Shown here: positions 1 through 15,000 of the stretch, piece by piece
How positions within the stretch are numbered: the first letter of the stretch is position 1
Layout of the letters: the number at the start of each line of letters is the position of its first letter
Assembly (NCBI GenBank): GCA_964030475.1
Contig: CAXIPT010000003.1
Location: forward strand, 6,516,511-6,580,510
Reading direction: 5' to 3'
DNA from: Tethya wilhelma
Taxonomy: Eukaryota; Porifera; Demospongiae; Tethyida; Tethyidae
Length of the DNA: 64,000 bases
The notes under the pieces: generated by a model
The model's input: the letters and a program-made list of their open reading frames with translations, nothing else
The model's database searches: none
Told to the model about the DNA's origin: nothing
Position numbers and translations under genes: made by a program

Positions 1-19
1 TCATTGAGAATTATTGCAG

Positions 20-3000
20 GAACATGTTGTCAGTCCTACAAGTCACCAAAGAGGCAAAATTGAAAATAAAGAGTACCAGGTAACAACTGTGTTCCACTGC
101 TATGACTGTGTAAGAAGTAGCTTCATTCCTACTTCCCCCACTGCTGTACTTGTTTGCCATATCAAACGCTGTATGTGGATAGGGTCTGGGATCAAGGTGT
201 TACTACATTAGTTTATGTTGTTATTTACAATAATTATTATATAGTTGGAAAAATTGATGGGGATTTTAATTTGACGGTTTGACAGTCAATGTCCAAAATT
301 TAATTGTTAATTTTAAATTTGCCGATATTTTGGCTGCTGTATGTGCATGTACTATGTGCATGACAAATTGTCAAATTTTTATTTTATGTTCTGCGGAGCA
401 AACCGTCAAATATTTTGGTCGTCAATATTTCCGGCTATATGGTATGTCATAATTAACAAGACATGACAAGCCATTATGTGTATCTTTCTCTTCACCTGCA
501 GGACCCACTTCCTCACTGCCCTCTCAGAGCAGGCTCTCCCTCTGATGCAGCTGTTGGAGTCCTCTGTCCCTCATGGTGGAAGGTCTCTTCTCTCTCTGTT
601 GGACCTCCTCTGTTGTGTCTTTAAGGAGGGGCTGGGTGGTGGAACTGAAGGGTCATCAGTGGGTATGTCCCTGCAATCTCTGGGTAGAGTGACCCAATCA
701 TTTTTGAGGCACTTTTTCACTCTGATGAAGATGACAGCTGTTACTATTGCAGAAAGTAAGTTACTTTTTACCCAACATTCATTGGGGAAAATGTATTGTG
801 TACATAAATGACAGGACATTTGGATTATATGCATGCTTATCTAAAAGAAATTCATTGACATGTATTATATCATTAAAATGAATTAATTTACTCAAAATCT
901 CTGTACTATGTGTCTATAGGATCTTTTTTTGTTCATTTCATTAATAGTCTTTGTATTCGTTACAGTTCATCCATTTCAATTTCCACATTAGTATTGCTAT
1001 AATAAGCAAGGTCTACACTACTTGTACCAGATGATCTACTAAGAGTATCATAGGCAATTGGTTCTTCAACAACTGTACATGACACAGCTGTTGTAGGACT
1101 TGGGTCAGTATCAGTCCCTGGTGCTGCTATAGTTGATTGTTTGTCTCTATTGCGCATCTTATGCAATATGTAGTGAACTTTCTTGGATACGAGTTTGAAG
1201 AGTTTACTTCCTTTGAGTATGTATTCATATGTATGATGGCCAACAATGGCTAGAAAAGTGATGAAAGCAATGCTCAGAGACGTGTAGGCTAGTGATTCTT
1301 GATTTCCTCCAACTTCCCTGATATATAGACTAACTGCTGCAAATATTGTAATGTTGAAAATGTAAGTACTTTCAAGTGTACCTATTGGCCACTTTTTGTA
1401 CACTCTTCCAGGCACATTACTCAATAGGATTAGAAGGCATACCATTGTACATATGATTGATAGGAGATTAATGCTGGGATTTGCAAATGTATTTAAAGAT
1501 GATATTAAGTACAAGACAATCCGAATAACTAGCAACAAGCCCCCCCAGTAGCGATGTCTTGTGTTGTACGGTGCAAGATATTCATCCATGAAGAGACCTA
1601 ATCCAATATAGAATTGTGATGTACTTATGCATGATGGTATTTCAAAACTTACTTTTGTAGAGAGCTTCTGTCTGCTCATCATTATCCAATGCCAAAAGAA
1701 TAGCAGAAATGTGTACATAATGCCGATCACTAGAATAGAAATGGCCACAAGAAAGAGTGCCAGATGCTTTCCTTTGAGGTAAGATATATTTCCATCATTT
1801 AACCAGACATTTTCGTAGTAACCATCAGAATACTGCAATACTGTTGATGACAAGCCAGCAATTATTATTCGAATAAACTTTGTGTATGACAGCAACATTA
1901 GAGTAGCTAGCGTAGCTACAGGATTCTTATGAAGAAGAAGTCTGGTAAATGTTTGAGAATGATTCGCAACAGAAATTACGAAAACAACTAGGAAAAGAAT
2001 GTAAAAGGGAAATACAAATTGTAGCAACACTTTTGCATATTCATCCATTCCATTATAGAAACAAGTTTCAATTCCAATGTCTAAGTTGATCCAAGCAATG
2101 AAAACAGTCAAAAAAGTTGGTTTACTAAAAGGGAATAGAATGGCACGATTTGCGGCTATAACATTGGCATAAAGAATTAATCCATTGAGTGTTCCGACGG
2201 CTACGGTAAGATTACAAACTAGAAGAAAAGCAACTAATACTACACCAGCTAAAGCAAAGACAATTGTTAGTACTAGCCAGTTATTGGAGCATTTCATGCA
2301 CCGTGAACTCCCAAGCATTACACTAAGATTATCCTTACAAGATCCACAGAGTTTGCCTGAGCGATTGAAAGCACATTGTGAATCTGATCCTTTAGGAACG
2401 TTTAAGTTGACAAATATGGTGTCTATAGGTGAATGGCAATAATCAAAAGGACAGTACTTGTGATGGATATAAGCTTGGTGTTCTGAATTATTTACATATG
2501 CAATCCATGCATGACCCAACCTTTGGACTGATTTAGTATCAATGGAACAGTTTGATATGTATCGAGGAAATAAGTAAGGGTCACAGTCACAACGTAGACT
2601 TGTATTAGTGAAACCAATGGGGCATGGAATTATGTTGATAGAAATGTATGCTCCAGAGATTCCTTTGCCAGCACATGGGCCATCTGCATGAAATAACAAA
2701 AGTTCAAATTCTTGTGGGGTAAGCACATTATATGAAAGTTCAGAACAACTCCCGTCTATGTTTGTTTGCTGGATAGCTTGTCCTTTATCAAGAGCTCCCT
2801 GAATTGAAACAGATGCATGAACACTAGTGTTTGATAGGATGTTGTCTACTTGATCTAGTGCAACAAGTGACACATTAAATGTTTGCCCTGTATTAAGATT
2901 CTTTATAGGTGGTTGATAGCTGCAATTCGGATATTTGTTTTGACAAAAACATATACGAACAGGGTCTGATGATACAAACTTAATTAAGTTGAAGTGGTGA

Positions 3001-6000
3001 GGCTGAAGGTTTGTGACTTCTGATAAGTATGTCAAGGCTTTTAATGATGCTGGTGTAACGTCAGTGTTCTCCTTAAAATATTCAGCAAAGAATGTCACTT
3101 TACATCTATCAAATAAGCCACCATATATAACTCCTCCTGCTATTCCAGCTGAATTATTAGTGAAAAATGCATTTACTAAGTTTCGTGAGTCAATTTGAAT
3201 AGGATTTTCGTAGATAGCAAAATCTTGAAAGGAACACTCAGTTGATGCAGAATAGGGGGATAGTGGCATGGCTTCACACGTACCAGAGTTTGTGTGGTCT
3301 GCAATGAAGAGTGCTCCTCCATAATTGTTGGCAAAATTATCAACAAACTGTAACCGAAGCCAATTTGCAGTATTACATTGCTTATCTACTGTTACACTGC
3401 ATTCTTCACGAAATTTAGAAACATATAGCTTTGAGTTTGTCTCCATGTACAATCCACCACCATTTTTAGCACTGTTTGCTCTAAATGTGATTGTATTTGA
3501 TATATTCATTACTGGCTCAGTGATTTGATTGCGGATAATGATTGCGGTTAGTTCTTCATTTTCAGATACAGGTAATCCTGAAAGGACCTGTGCAGTCAAA
3601 GCTGTCATATGCACCATTTCATTTGAATCTGTATTGAAAGCTTCCAATGAGTTAATTGATATTGTTGAACTTATAGCATAGATTCCTCCACCTTTTTCAT
3701 TTGCAGTGTTTTCATTGATAGAAGTGTTACCTATAAAGTTCATAATGCTTTGGTAAGCATATATTCCACCTCCAGATAAGCTTGCGCTATTGAATGCAAA
3801 AACTACACTCTCATATGTATAGAGAATTGATTCCATTAATAAAACACCTCCACCTTTTCTAGCAGAATTATGGATAACTTGAATTTTACCAATAAAATGT
3901 ATCTCACTCATAAATGCAGTGACTGCTCCTCCTTCTTCTATCTGAGACAAATTGTTTCTTAGAATGTTATTAGCCATAATTGCGTTGCCAAAAAAGTAAA
4001 CTTGAGAAGCCAAAGAAAATAGTGATCCAGTATTATTTGATATATTGGCATTTCTCAGGTATAGAGTGCTTTGCTGTGAAAATATTACACTGAAATTTGC
4101 TATATTTTCCAAGATTTTAAATTTATCAAAGCTTATGGTGGTGAAGGCGACAAACAATGCACCTCCTCTGGCTGAACCGTGTTTAGCTGTTGCTGTATTC
4201 TTGTGGAACAAGCTGTACAGTGAGCTATAATTGCTAAACACAGCATACAATGCACCACCATGTGCTTCTTTCACTGCCATTGCAAAGTTGTTTATAAAGT
4301 TGCAGTTTCTGCTTCTAACACTAGTGAATGCTATAAATATACTTCCTCCCCAGCTTTTGGTTAATCCTGAGACTGAGTTGTTTGTGAACATTGTATCACA
4401 CATATAATTAATACGGCTCTGGTCAGCGTAGAATGCACCACCAATTCCTGAATTTCCTGTCACAGTATTGGAATTGTAGTCAGAATACAAAGTGCCTAAT
4501 GTACTTGAGACAATAGCTATTGCTCCACCAGCTCCTACTCCATGCCCACTTGCACTATTATACAAAAATGTAGAGTATTTCACTAAAATGTTACTACTAA
4601 AGTTTCCATATATAGCTCCACCACGTCCGTCATGTATGCTGCCAATTACACTGTTGTTTGTAAGTAAACTGTTCAATACAGTAATATTGCTGAAAAAGGC
4701 AAACAATGCCCCTCCATATGAATTCATACCTTTTGCAACAGCAGCATTACTGATGAATAAAACGTTATCAATGAAAAGGACATGATTCTTAGAAAAAATT
4801 GCTCCACCTTGTGAGAGTTCTCCAATTACAGTATTAGTTTTGAAACTACTCCCATATAGAGCAACTGGCTTTTGTATTAGATACAATGCTCCACCATTGC
4901 CTAGTTTCTCTCCTAAAGCAGTGTTATTGCTAAACATACAATCTCTAATGTTGCAATACTTTATGCTATCCTCAGCCTCAACAATAATATAATCAGCTGA
5001 ACCATAATCAACATCTTCTATGCTTTGGTTTCCACTGAATCTTGCACTAGTATCAGGTTGACTGAAAATGTATGCTGCTCCACCCATTGACATCTTACCA
5101 GTAGCTAAATTGTGACTAAAATTGCTATTTGTAACAGTAACTTCTGATAAACTAAAATTAAGAAGTTCAGAATGAATGGAAAATGGGTCGATGTTGTTCT
5201 TATGTAGAAGGGTGAATGTATATATACATATAGCTCCACCAAAACCATTTTTCTGTCCATATGCACTGTTTTCTTCAAAAACACTGTTTTCAATTTTAAT
5301 GCTACTCAAATTTAGAGTAACGGCAAAACTATAAAATGCCCCACCGAATGCATAAATACCACTTACTCTGTTGTCAATGAAAGCACTTTTGCTAATGTTC
5401 ATATACATGTACACGGGAAGAAAGTAGTTTGCTGTTAGCATTTGCAATTGTGCACTTATGGCACCTCCTGAAGAAAAGTTAATTGCTTCAACAGTGTTAT
5501 AAATAAAGGTACTTTCTTCTATCAATAGATCAATAGTTTTCTGCTGCAGTGGTGCCGGTTTAAGTGTCAGAGACTCATTGACAAACTCGTTCAGACTCTC
5601 ATCAATTTCGAATTCAAACGATATGAAAGCATTTGGATTTGATATAATATTATTAAATATTTGAGTAAGATAACTGTCAAACTGGTAGTATTCAACTAGT
5701 GTTTGTTCAGCCTCATTTGTAAATAGTGCTGACACTTCTTCTATTATTGCTTGAGTTATTCCTGAATCTTGAACATGTATATATAAAGCTCCACCAGAGG
5801 CATGATTTTGCCCATTTACACAATTGCCATCAAATGAAGTATTGCACACATAAAAGTTAATATCAGTTTCTGAAAACGGTTGAATATAAGACTCAACATA
5901 GATCGCTCCACCAAATGCAACTTTGCCTAATGCAATATTGCCAGAGAATGTACTATTATAGAAATGTATAGGTTGTGTCTGGTAGTATGAGCCAGATGTC

Positions 6001-9000
6001 AATATACCCACAGCTCCCCCAAAAGAAGAGTAACCTTGAACAGCATTTTTGTTAAAAGTACAGTTAATGGTATTAAGTCTAATTGCCTTATAGGGAGATA
6101 GAACTGAAACTGCTCCTCCATATGAATGCATGTCTTCACCAGAATCATCAATTATTGAATTAAACTCAAATGTGCTATCATGCATCTTCATGCACAAAGT
6201 GCTGTAAATAAAAATTGCTCCACCAAAAGATTCACTGGCTTTTGAAATCACTGTGTTATTGTAAAATGAGCATTCAAGTATAGTAACATTCCTACTAAAA
6301 GCAATAATAAGTGCTCCACCAGCTCTTATATGGTCAGGTAGAATCGAATCAGTAACATCTTTACCAGTATTGAAGGAGAAAGAGCTTCGGATTACATAGG
6401 CATATAATACATTGTTCAACTCCAATCCAGTTCCGTTGCGTTCCTGACCTTGAAAATTACAATCTTGCACTGTAAGTTTATATGTAGAACTAATGAAGTT
6501 ATTTACACAGCCAACAAATACTATCCTGGAAATAAGAAGCTGATTAATTGAATCGAATTTAAGCCTTGCAGATTGAATACACATAATGACTACAGTAACA
6601 TCAGATTGCAACTGTTGGCTTATACTGGATACGATTGAAAAGGACAATTTATTTTGAACATGAAGGTCAGTGTCAAGGCTGTGATTTCCAGGCAGTAAAA
6701 TAACTGTAATGTTGGAAGCAACACTATAGCTGGTATCATTCATCGTAGCATACTGAGAAAGTGTATGGCAGGGTACACCCTGCTCTTGGGTAGGACATGG
6801 CTCATTTGACTCAGGTATGACATAGTGAGTATCAGCTTGTGCAAAAGAGACTAAAATTAAAAGTGCCATAATTGTTTTAAAGAAGAGAAGAACACTGCTG
6901 AGATTAACACCCATGTTCTCATTTATCTTGAATTAATAATTATTGTTAGTAATTTGATATGATATTATTAAACTGTATTGTTATGTATAGTTTTATTGCT
7001 TGTCACCATAATACATATGTTTCATAAGTACATCCACAAAATCTCACCAGACTCTCGGGTGCTATATGGTATCCAAAGTTGGTGACTCAATCAAAGATAC
7101 TTGTATCTATGCACCGACTGCTGTATATGTGTATGCATGTGAATAGAAAAGATTATGAGAGATGATACCATGCAACCTAAGAATATACAAGTTTGAATTG
7201 TATACAGTCATGCAATGATATCATTTTACTTACATGTAATATCTGTGTAGATTCACTCATAAACTTATTTGAGTACGATGAACAAAGGTTTGAAATGTAA
7301 ATTAGCACAATAAAGATGTAACTATTGGTCTTACACATACACCTAAGTATAAGCAATTAGAATAAACTCTTAGACTCAGAATGGCAAAGACTATATATAG
7401 GCTCAGATCAATTGCATCATACTCTGGTCTGACTCTTACTTTATGCATGCTTGAATTCTTGGAAGAACTACCCCACACATATTGTGTAATTAAGTGTGAT
7501 AATCAATAATTAGTTGGTAGTTAATATGCATCATTTTATGTTTATCAGCCTTAGGCTACTTTGGACTCTGAAATATGTTAGATAAATTAATTAAAATTTT
7601 AGAGTAATTACTTAGAATAAATTTTCTTGGAAGCTAGTTTAAAGTACTATAATATGTTATTACACCCTTCACTGGGCTGTCTGGAGTATAAAGCAGAGTG
7701 TGTGGTTACTAGTATTGCATGAAATAAGTAACCACACCAGGGCATTACTCCAGACAGGCTGTAATAACTGTTTGTAGCCCAATGTGGTTGTTGAGTTTTC
7801 ATAGGTACATTATAGGTTCAAACCACAGGGAAATATCAGAAACCACAGGGAACGCTTTGCCATCAGTGGGCTACAAAAACTCTTATTTCTTGGAAGAGTA
7901 TTGCTGCAAACTACATGGCATATTTCTTAGAATTACTACAGTAGCTGTAACAATTAAACTGGCATTATTATTAAGGTAGTATTGCAAAATTGTATACTGT
8001 ATATAGACTCAGTCTAATTAGTGCCCCTCCAAATAGTATGCACCATCTGGCTGGCACCTGCATGGCACGTTTCTTAGAATTTCTTAGAATTACTACAGTA
8101 GTTGTAACAATTAAACTGGCATTATTATTATTATAGGTATAGGCAGTATTGCAAAATTGTATACTGTATACAGACTCTAATTAGTGCCCCTCCAAATACG
8201 TATGCACCACCTGGCTGGCACCTGCATGGCACGTTTCTTAGAATTTCTTAGAATTACTACAGTAGTTGTAACAATTAAACTGGCATTATTATTATTATAG
8301 GTATAGGCAGTATTGCAAAATTGTATACTGTATACAGACTCTAATTAGTGCCCCTCCAAATACGTATGCACCACCTGGCTGGCACCTGCATGGCACGTTC
8401 AATTTTACCTCCAATGTTCAAACATGCCACCTGGACTCGAGAAGCAATTGTTGACCTCCTAAAGACATACCTCACAATAATCATTAAATTTTTTTTAGTG
8501 GCACTTTTATTTGAGTCTAGTACACGGTTAACAAATTTTACCACAATATTCATGCATAAACTTAACAGACACTTTTTGTGATATGATTTGAGTGATGTGC
8601 TTTTTTTGATACAGAAGATATTCATTATGATCATATGTACCGTATACCGCTTAATTTTCGTGGTACTTAACATTCGCGGTTTTCGCGGATCGAACGTTAT
8701 CCGCGAAAATTGTTCAACGAAAAATTGCGTGCTCATATGCATGTGCACACGAATGATATCAATCCGCGAAACTTATTCAACGAAAATTTGCAATAGCGCA
8801 ATCCGCGAAAATTAAGAAACCTCGAAAATTAAGCGGTATACGGTATCTACATTGCAGCTGGACAATCTGACCTAGCACTGGAGACCTCCCTTGGCAAGTG
8901 TACAAGGTTGATTGGTTGGTGTACCTCTTTCAGTGGCTCTGGTTCCCCCAGTGTGGACCAGTCAGCTATCACCAGGATGGTAGCCTTCACTGCCATAGTG

Positions 9001-12000
9001 GAGGCTGTCCTCTCTAAAGAGATCAGCCCCTTATTTTCAGCTACTAAACTTTCACAGAGTAAGTAACTATTTTGTAAATTTTGGGAAATGTCCTTTATGT
9101 GCATTATCTCACTAGTGATGCACTCAAATCATCAAGGATTAGACTGTCATATTGGATGCTTTATTATCTTGGTATTAGGTGTGTCTACGTGTGTGGGCTC
9201 CACCCCTTCATTAACTGACCACACCCCATCTCAGCTGCTCACAGCTAATAGACATCTTGGTCTCAGCAGTTCTTATGGTACAAAATTCAACACCAGGCAA
9301 GTCCAGCACTCTGGCACTCTGCACCAGCGCTACCACAAGAAGCAGAATAACCTGGTTAGTACCCTGGCTGTATACTGTAAGAGTGTTTGTGAGAACTTTG
9401 TTCGGTGAAGTTACTGATTTCCAAATTATAGCCAATATTCAGTATCTATCTGGCATTGTCAGTATAATGTATAGACTCAGTGATTTCAACTCACTATTTT
9501 TTACAAACCATATAAGACAGTGGCCCTGGGTTTGACTCAAGCATGCGCATGCATGTGGCTCACTTTCCCAATAGCAGCTGAACCCCCCTTTTGCCCAGAA
9601 ATTTAATTGTTCATTGTGCTTTTTATACACAAAGTGATCGCTTGTTACTTACTTTAGCTTTATCAAAGGCAAATAAGCCTAAAAAGAGAATTTCTTGCAC
9701 AAAAAACAGCCAAGAAGACACTTTAGACAGCTCAGTAGCTACATAGTGCGAGTTTGTTCTGCTCACAATTGAAAAATGGGTGGAGCTAAATCACATGAAA
9801 TGGGCATGGTTTATCCAAAATGGGCGTGGTTTTGAAAATTTTGCAGCATTAGTTTTGAGCCCCCCATTCTTATTTTCTGGATCTGCCATTGAGATGTAAT
9901 ACAGTATAGTTTGCATGGCCATTGTCAACACAGAGGGTAATTGATGGTGCATGCTCTGAGTTCAGTTCAGCTGCTATCATCACAGACTTGTTTCATGTAT
10001 AGAATGAATTTAACACTGGCTGGAACACATCTTCCCTTGAATGCACTTGCCAACTACATACTGTATGACAGATAATAGTCATCATGATTATTATTAGCCA
10101 TGTTTGACTTACAAATTCCCCTCAAGCCTGCAGAGACATACAAATAACTCCACCACTGTACCTAATGTTAATTTAATCATCATAGTGTTCAAGTTTTCTT
10201 GTCATAATTATTATAGCGTAAATCCAGAAATTTGCATGCATGTGTTAAAATGTTCACGTTTTATTTTCCACGTCATCTATTTTTCGCGGTGTAGTAAAAG
10301 AAATATACGTAGGAACGGGTCATTTGTATTATTTACTTAATTTTCGTGTTTTCATTTTTCGTTGTAACTTCGAACCACGAAATATAAACGACAGCGAAAT
10401 TTTCCGCATTTACGGTAGTTATCATAATGATAGAAACTCTATTATAGTACATTTTTTTTTCAGTGATCCCATCACATTATGAATATAAATATATGGTTCA
10501 TTGTAACATTTAATACCAAAAGAACAATACATATAATACAATGGAGTGGGACATACCCTGTTGTAGCTATTAATGTTGTGGTGGGATGTAAAGTTCAACA
10601 TACTGCATTAGCATGTATACATGCACTATCATAATACCTATAAACACAAAAATATTATATAGCAGTCATGCCTTATATTTTATACTGTCCTAACTGGTAG
10701 TAACAACGGTTCATATTCTGAGGAGTACTCCAATCGATGAGGAACAACAGGCTGTTGGCCTAGAACTCTGTTCTTAGCAACTTGTACAAGGGCTTGAGTG
10801 CAGTTGAAAGATGCCACAATGAGAGCCAACTTAAATACAATGAGACAAAGAAAGAGAAGTAGTGGAAGAGTTGCAATCGCATAAAGTAGAATGAGTGAAC
10901 CAATGGAACTCGAAATTGTTTGATTTAGAAAAAAATAACTACAGTAAGAAATACAGAATGTTATAATGCTAAAACAAACAGTATCAGACAAATTGTAGAA
11001 GGCCTTCTTGTACGGCTTTAAGTATGCACAAATTACAGTTATTGCTCCACTTACTACCAGCAATATTGTAAACATTCGAGTGTAGACGATACCAACATAA
11101 TAAAAAATCACCAAAAACAGAATTCGATACATAAAATAAACACCAGCATACCAACGACAGTCAGGTGTTCCATCAAGACCATCCTTGAAATGGATGTGAA
11201 AGACCCTAGCCAACTCAGAAAATAAGCTCACATTGATTCTACATGTTTCAAGACATCTTTGGAAGAGTTTGTTTTGATAGAATAAGATGTACACCAAAGG
11301 AAGGAGATTAAACAGCAAGAGGAACACAATGGCAAGTATGGCATATGGTATGTGAGGTTTACTGAGAAATAACATCGATGGTTCATAGTAAACCACAAGT
11401 GTCTTATCTCCACAGCCATTGTAGAGGGAGATAGGTCTCAGTAAACCATTTGAAATGTAGAACAGCTTACAATAAGAAAGAACCATGAATGTTGCCAGCA
11501 CATTGACAACAGATCCTTTGATGTCCAACCCTCTTCTAAACCTCACGAAACATGGATGAAACGGTCTCCACAAAGTAACCAGCACCTTACACCCTCTGTC
11601 ATGCAACTCAATGCAATAGTAAATGACAACTGTCACTACAAGAGGGTACAGTGCAATCAAATAGTCAAGTGCTACAACTTGAAGCATATTCATTTTGGAA
11701 CTGATGCAGAATGAAGGAATCATGTCACGAAAGAAATCAAGATTCCAGAAACCATATATTGACAGGACAGCAGTTGTGAAAGGATTCAACTTCTGAACAC
11801 TGAACAGTACACCAGTTGATGTGTACTTTAGATTCACACATAACTGACAAAGCATTATAGCCATGCTCATGATGGGTGAATTGGCATTAATACGACAAAT
11901 TATTACTATAATGCAAAAGAGGGTGGTTGGACCAAGTGCTGCTGTAATGTATACAAGCCATCCATATCCACTATCAAAACATTTTACGCATTCTCTCCTG

Positions 12001-15000
12001 AACAGAACTGCTGGTCCCAATCCTGGCTTACACTGACTGCACAACAGACCAGTCCTGTTGAAATCGTCACACATTGTGTGTAACTGATACGCAGTGATAT
12101 TGGGTGGGAGGGTGACCTGTAGCTGAAGAGAACCACTGCTGTTGTCTCTCCAGTTATTGTACGGACACAATCCACCATAGATAGTGTGACTTGAATTATC
12201 ATAGGTTAGACAAAACCCCCGGTAAAGTTTTGTTTCATATGTGCTTCTGTCACATTGTACTTTACCTTGAACTCTGTTTCCACACTGGCACGATGTGTTG
12301 CTACTCCTGCCTGGTTTAAACCACAGTGGACATTGGCCCATCATTTCATCAGTGGCTATGGCACAAGAGTTGGATGTCACTTTGTCAGCATTAACGTTTA
12401 CTTGCTGTTCTATACTGAAGCATGACATTGATACTAGTATAAATAAGATATTGTATTCTCTTAATGGCAGCACCATAGCTTTAATATCAAGTCACTTTCA
12501 ATAATAAACTTCTGATGTATATAGTACTAAGATTCTTCATAAAAAAATATTGCTGCAATATATACTTCTCTTCTACATGTCCATTTGCATTCTATTTATG
12601 ATGACCTACTAAACTACATGACAACTTGGGTATGTATGTTGCAACCTGAGTGTATATTCCCTCGAGCGGCTTCAATAAAAACAAAGCTAAATGTTTTAGG
12701 AAAAAAAACACTTGGGGGAAATTTTGATGTTTATACTAAATGATTAATAGTCCGGCTGGACATTATCATGTGTTTGCAATTACCCTTAGGAATATCCCAC
12801 GATGGTGTAGATTACAATTAGGGTGCATGTCTGAGTCACCAACCAGGACAACAAGTCTGGTCAACACTTGCAAATTCTCAGATCATAAGCATTAATTTAG
12901 ATAGGTGTTAAATGGAACCACTTATATAGTCTTTGATACCAAGCAAGAGCCTATATCCTATGATGACCCTATAGCTCTCTATTAATTCTCAATTAACTCT
13001 TTCATATTATGCATAGTAATATACTCTATGTGTGTGCTTCACTCTTACTACTCACTAGCCACAAAGTCCATGCAGCACCCCAAGCCTAGCAGTGCACTGC
13101 AGGCTGGCAATATGATACATGGCCAATTTTGTGCTACTCAGTCTCCAGTTATTTTTAACCATTCTGCTTTCTGTTAGATGTATTATTTAATTGAAGCCTT
13201 AAGTTCATTATAAGTAAACATGTTCTGCACTGATGTACATACAATTCAAGGTATACTATTAACACACTGTCATAAGAACTAGAGCACTGTGGCTTATAAA
13301 CACAAAGTGCATAATTACTGTGATGCCTCACGCTGTTCCAACTGGTGGTAACAATGATATTCTGAGGAGTACTCCAATCGATGAGGAAGTTCAGGCTGTT
13401 GGCCTAGAACTCGAGTCTTAGCGGTTTGTACAAAAACTTGAGTGCAGTTGAAAGATGCCACTATTAGTGTCAACTTAAACACAATGAGACAAAGAAAGAG
13501 AAGTAGTGGGAGAGTTCCAAACACAAGAAGTGCAATGAATGAACTAATGGAACTTGAAATTGTTTGTTCTACAAAAGAATAACTACAGGTAGAAATAAGG
13601 AATGTTATGATACCAAAATAAACAGTATCAAACAAATTATAGAAGGCCTTCTTGTAGGGCTTTAAATACGCACAAGCTACAGTTATTGCTCCACTTACTA
13701 CCAGCAGTATTGTAAATGTGTGAGTGTAGATGAGGCCAACATAATCATAAATCAGCAAAAACACAATTCGATACATAAAAAAAACACCAGCATACCAACG
13801 ACAGTCAGGTGTTCCATCAATACCATCCTTGTAATGGATGTGAAAGATCCTGGCTAATTCAGAGAACAATCTAACATTGATTCTACATGTTTCAAGGCAC
13901 CTTTGAAAGAGTTTATTTTGATAGAATAAGATGTATACCAAGGGAAGGAGATTAAACAGCAAGAGGAACACGATGGCAAGTATGGCGTATGGTATGTGAC
14001 TTTTGCTGAGAAATAACATCGATGGCTCATAGTAAACCACATATGTCTTATCCCCACAGCCATTGTAGAGGAATATAGGTCTCAGTAAAGCACTTGAAAT
14101 GTAGAACAACTTACAATAAGAAAGAACCATGAATGTTGCCAGCACATTGACAACAGATCCTTTGATGTCCAACCCTCTTCTAAACCTCACGAAACATGGA
14201 TGAAACGGTCTCCACAAAGTAACCATGCAGTACCTTGCACCCTCTGTCATGCCACTCAATGCAATAGTAAATGACAGCTGTCACTAAGAGGGTACAATGC
14301 AACCAAATAGTCAAGTGCTACAATTTGAAGCATGTTTACTTTGGAACTGATGCAGAATGAAGGAATCACATCACGAAAGAAATCAAGATTCCAGAAACCA
14401 TATATTGACAGGACAGCAGTTACAAAAGGATTCAACTTCTTAACACTGAACACCATACCAGTTGAAATGTACTTCAAGCTCACAATTATCTGACAAAACA
14501 TTATAGCCATACTCATGATGGGTGAATTTGCATCAATGCGACAAATTGTTACAATAATACAAAAGAGGGTGGTTGCGCCAAGTGCTGCTGTAATGTAGAC
14601 TAGCCATCCATATCCACTGTTAAAGCATTCTACACATTCTCTCTTGAACAAAATTGATGGTCCCAAGCCTGGCTTACACTGGCTGCATAAAAGTCCAGTC
14701 CTGTTGAAATCATCACAGGTTCTGTTAATCTGATCCACAGTTATATTGGGTGGGAGATTGACCTGTAGCTGAAGAGAACCACTGCTGTTGTCTCTCCAGT
14801 TATTGTACGGACACAATCCACCATATAGACAGTGTGACTTGAATTATCATAGGTTAGACAAAAACCCCGGTAAAGTTTCACTTCATATGTGTTTCTGTCG
14901 CACATTACTTTACCTTGAACTGTGTTTCAACATTGGCATGATGTGTTGCTACCTTTATATATACGTGGTTTAAACCACAGTGGACATTGAGTCAGCAGTT

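Noticed and set aside
3013..4785. Plus-strand open frames opposite the giant gene
   Set aside because: They are shadows of the repetitive minus-strand coding sequence: no splice signals, no domains, and composition explained by the GGA/Asn-rich repeats.
960..6914. Horizontal transfer of the giant gene from a chlamydia-like bacterium
   Set aside because: The repeat motif is Pmp-like, but the signal peptide, dense N-glycosylation sites, Cys module and membrane core match the adjacent animal genes; similar beta-helix repeats occur widely in eukaryotes. No autotransporter barrel is present.
9211..9535. Alternative frames over the exon 9179-9354
   Set aside because: The phase-matched frame with neighbouring exons is different and has proper splice sites.
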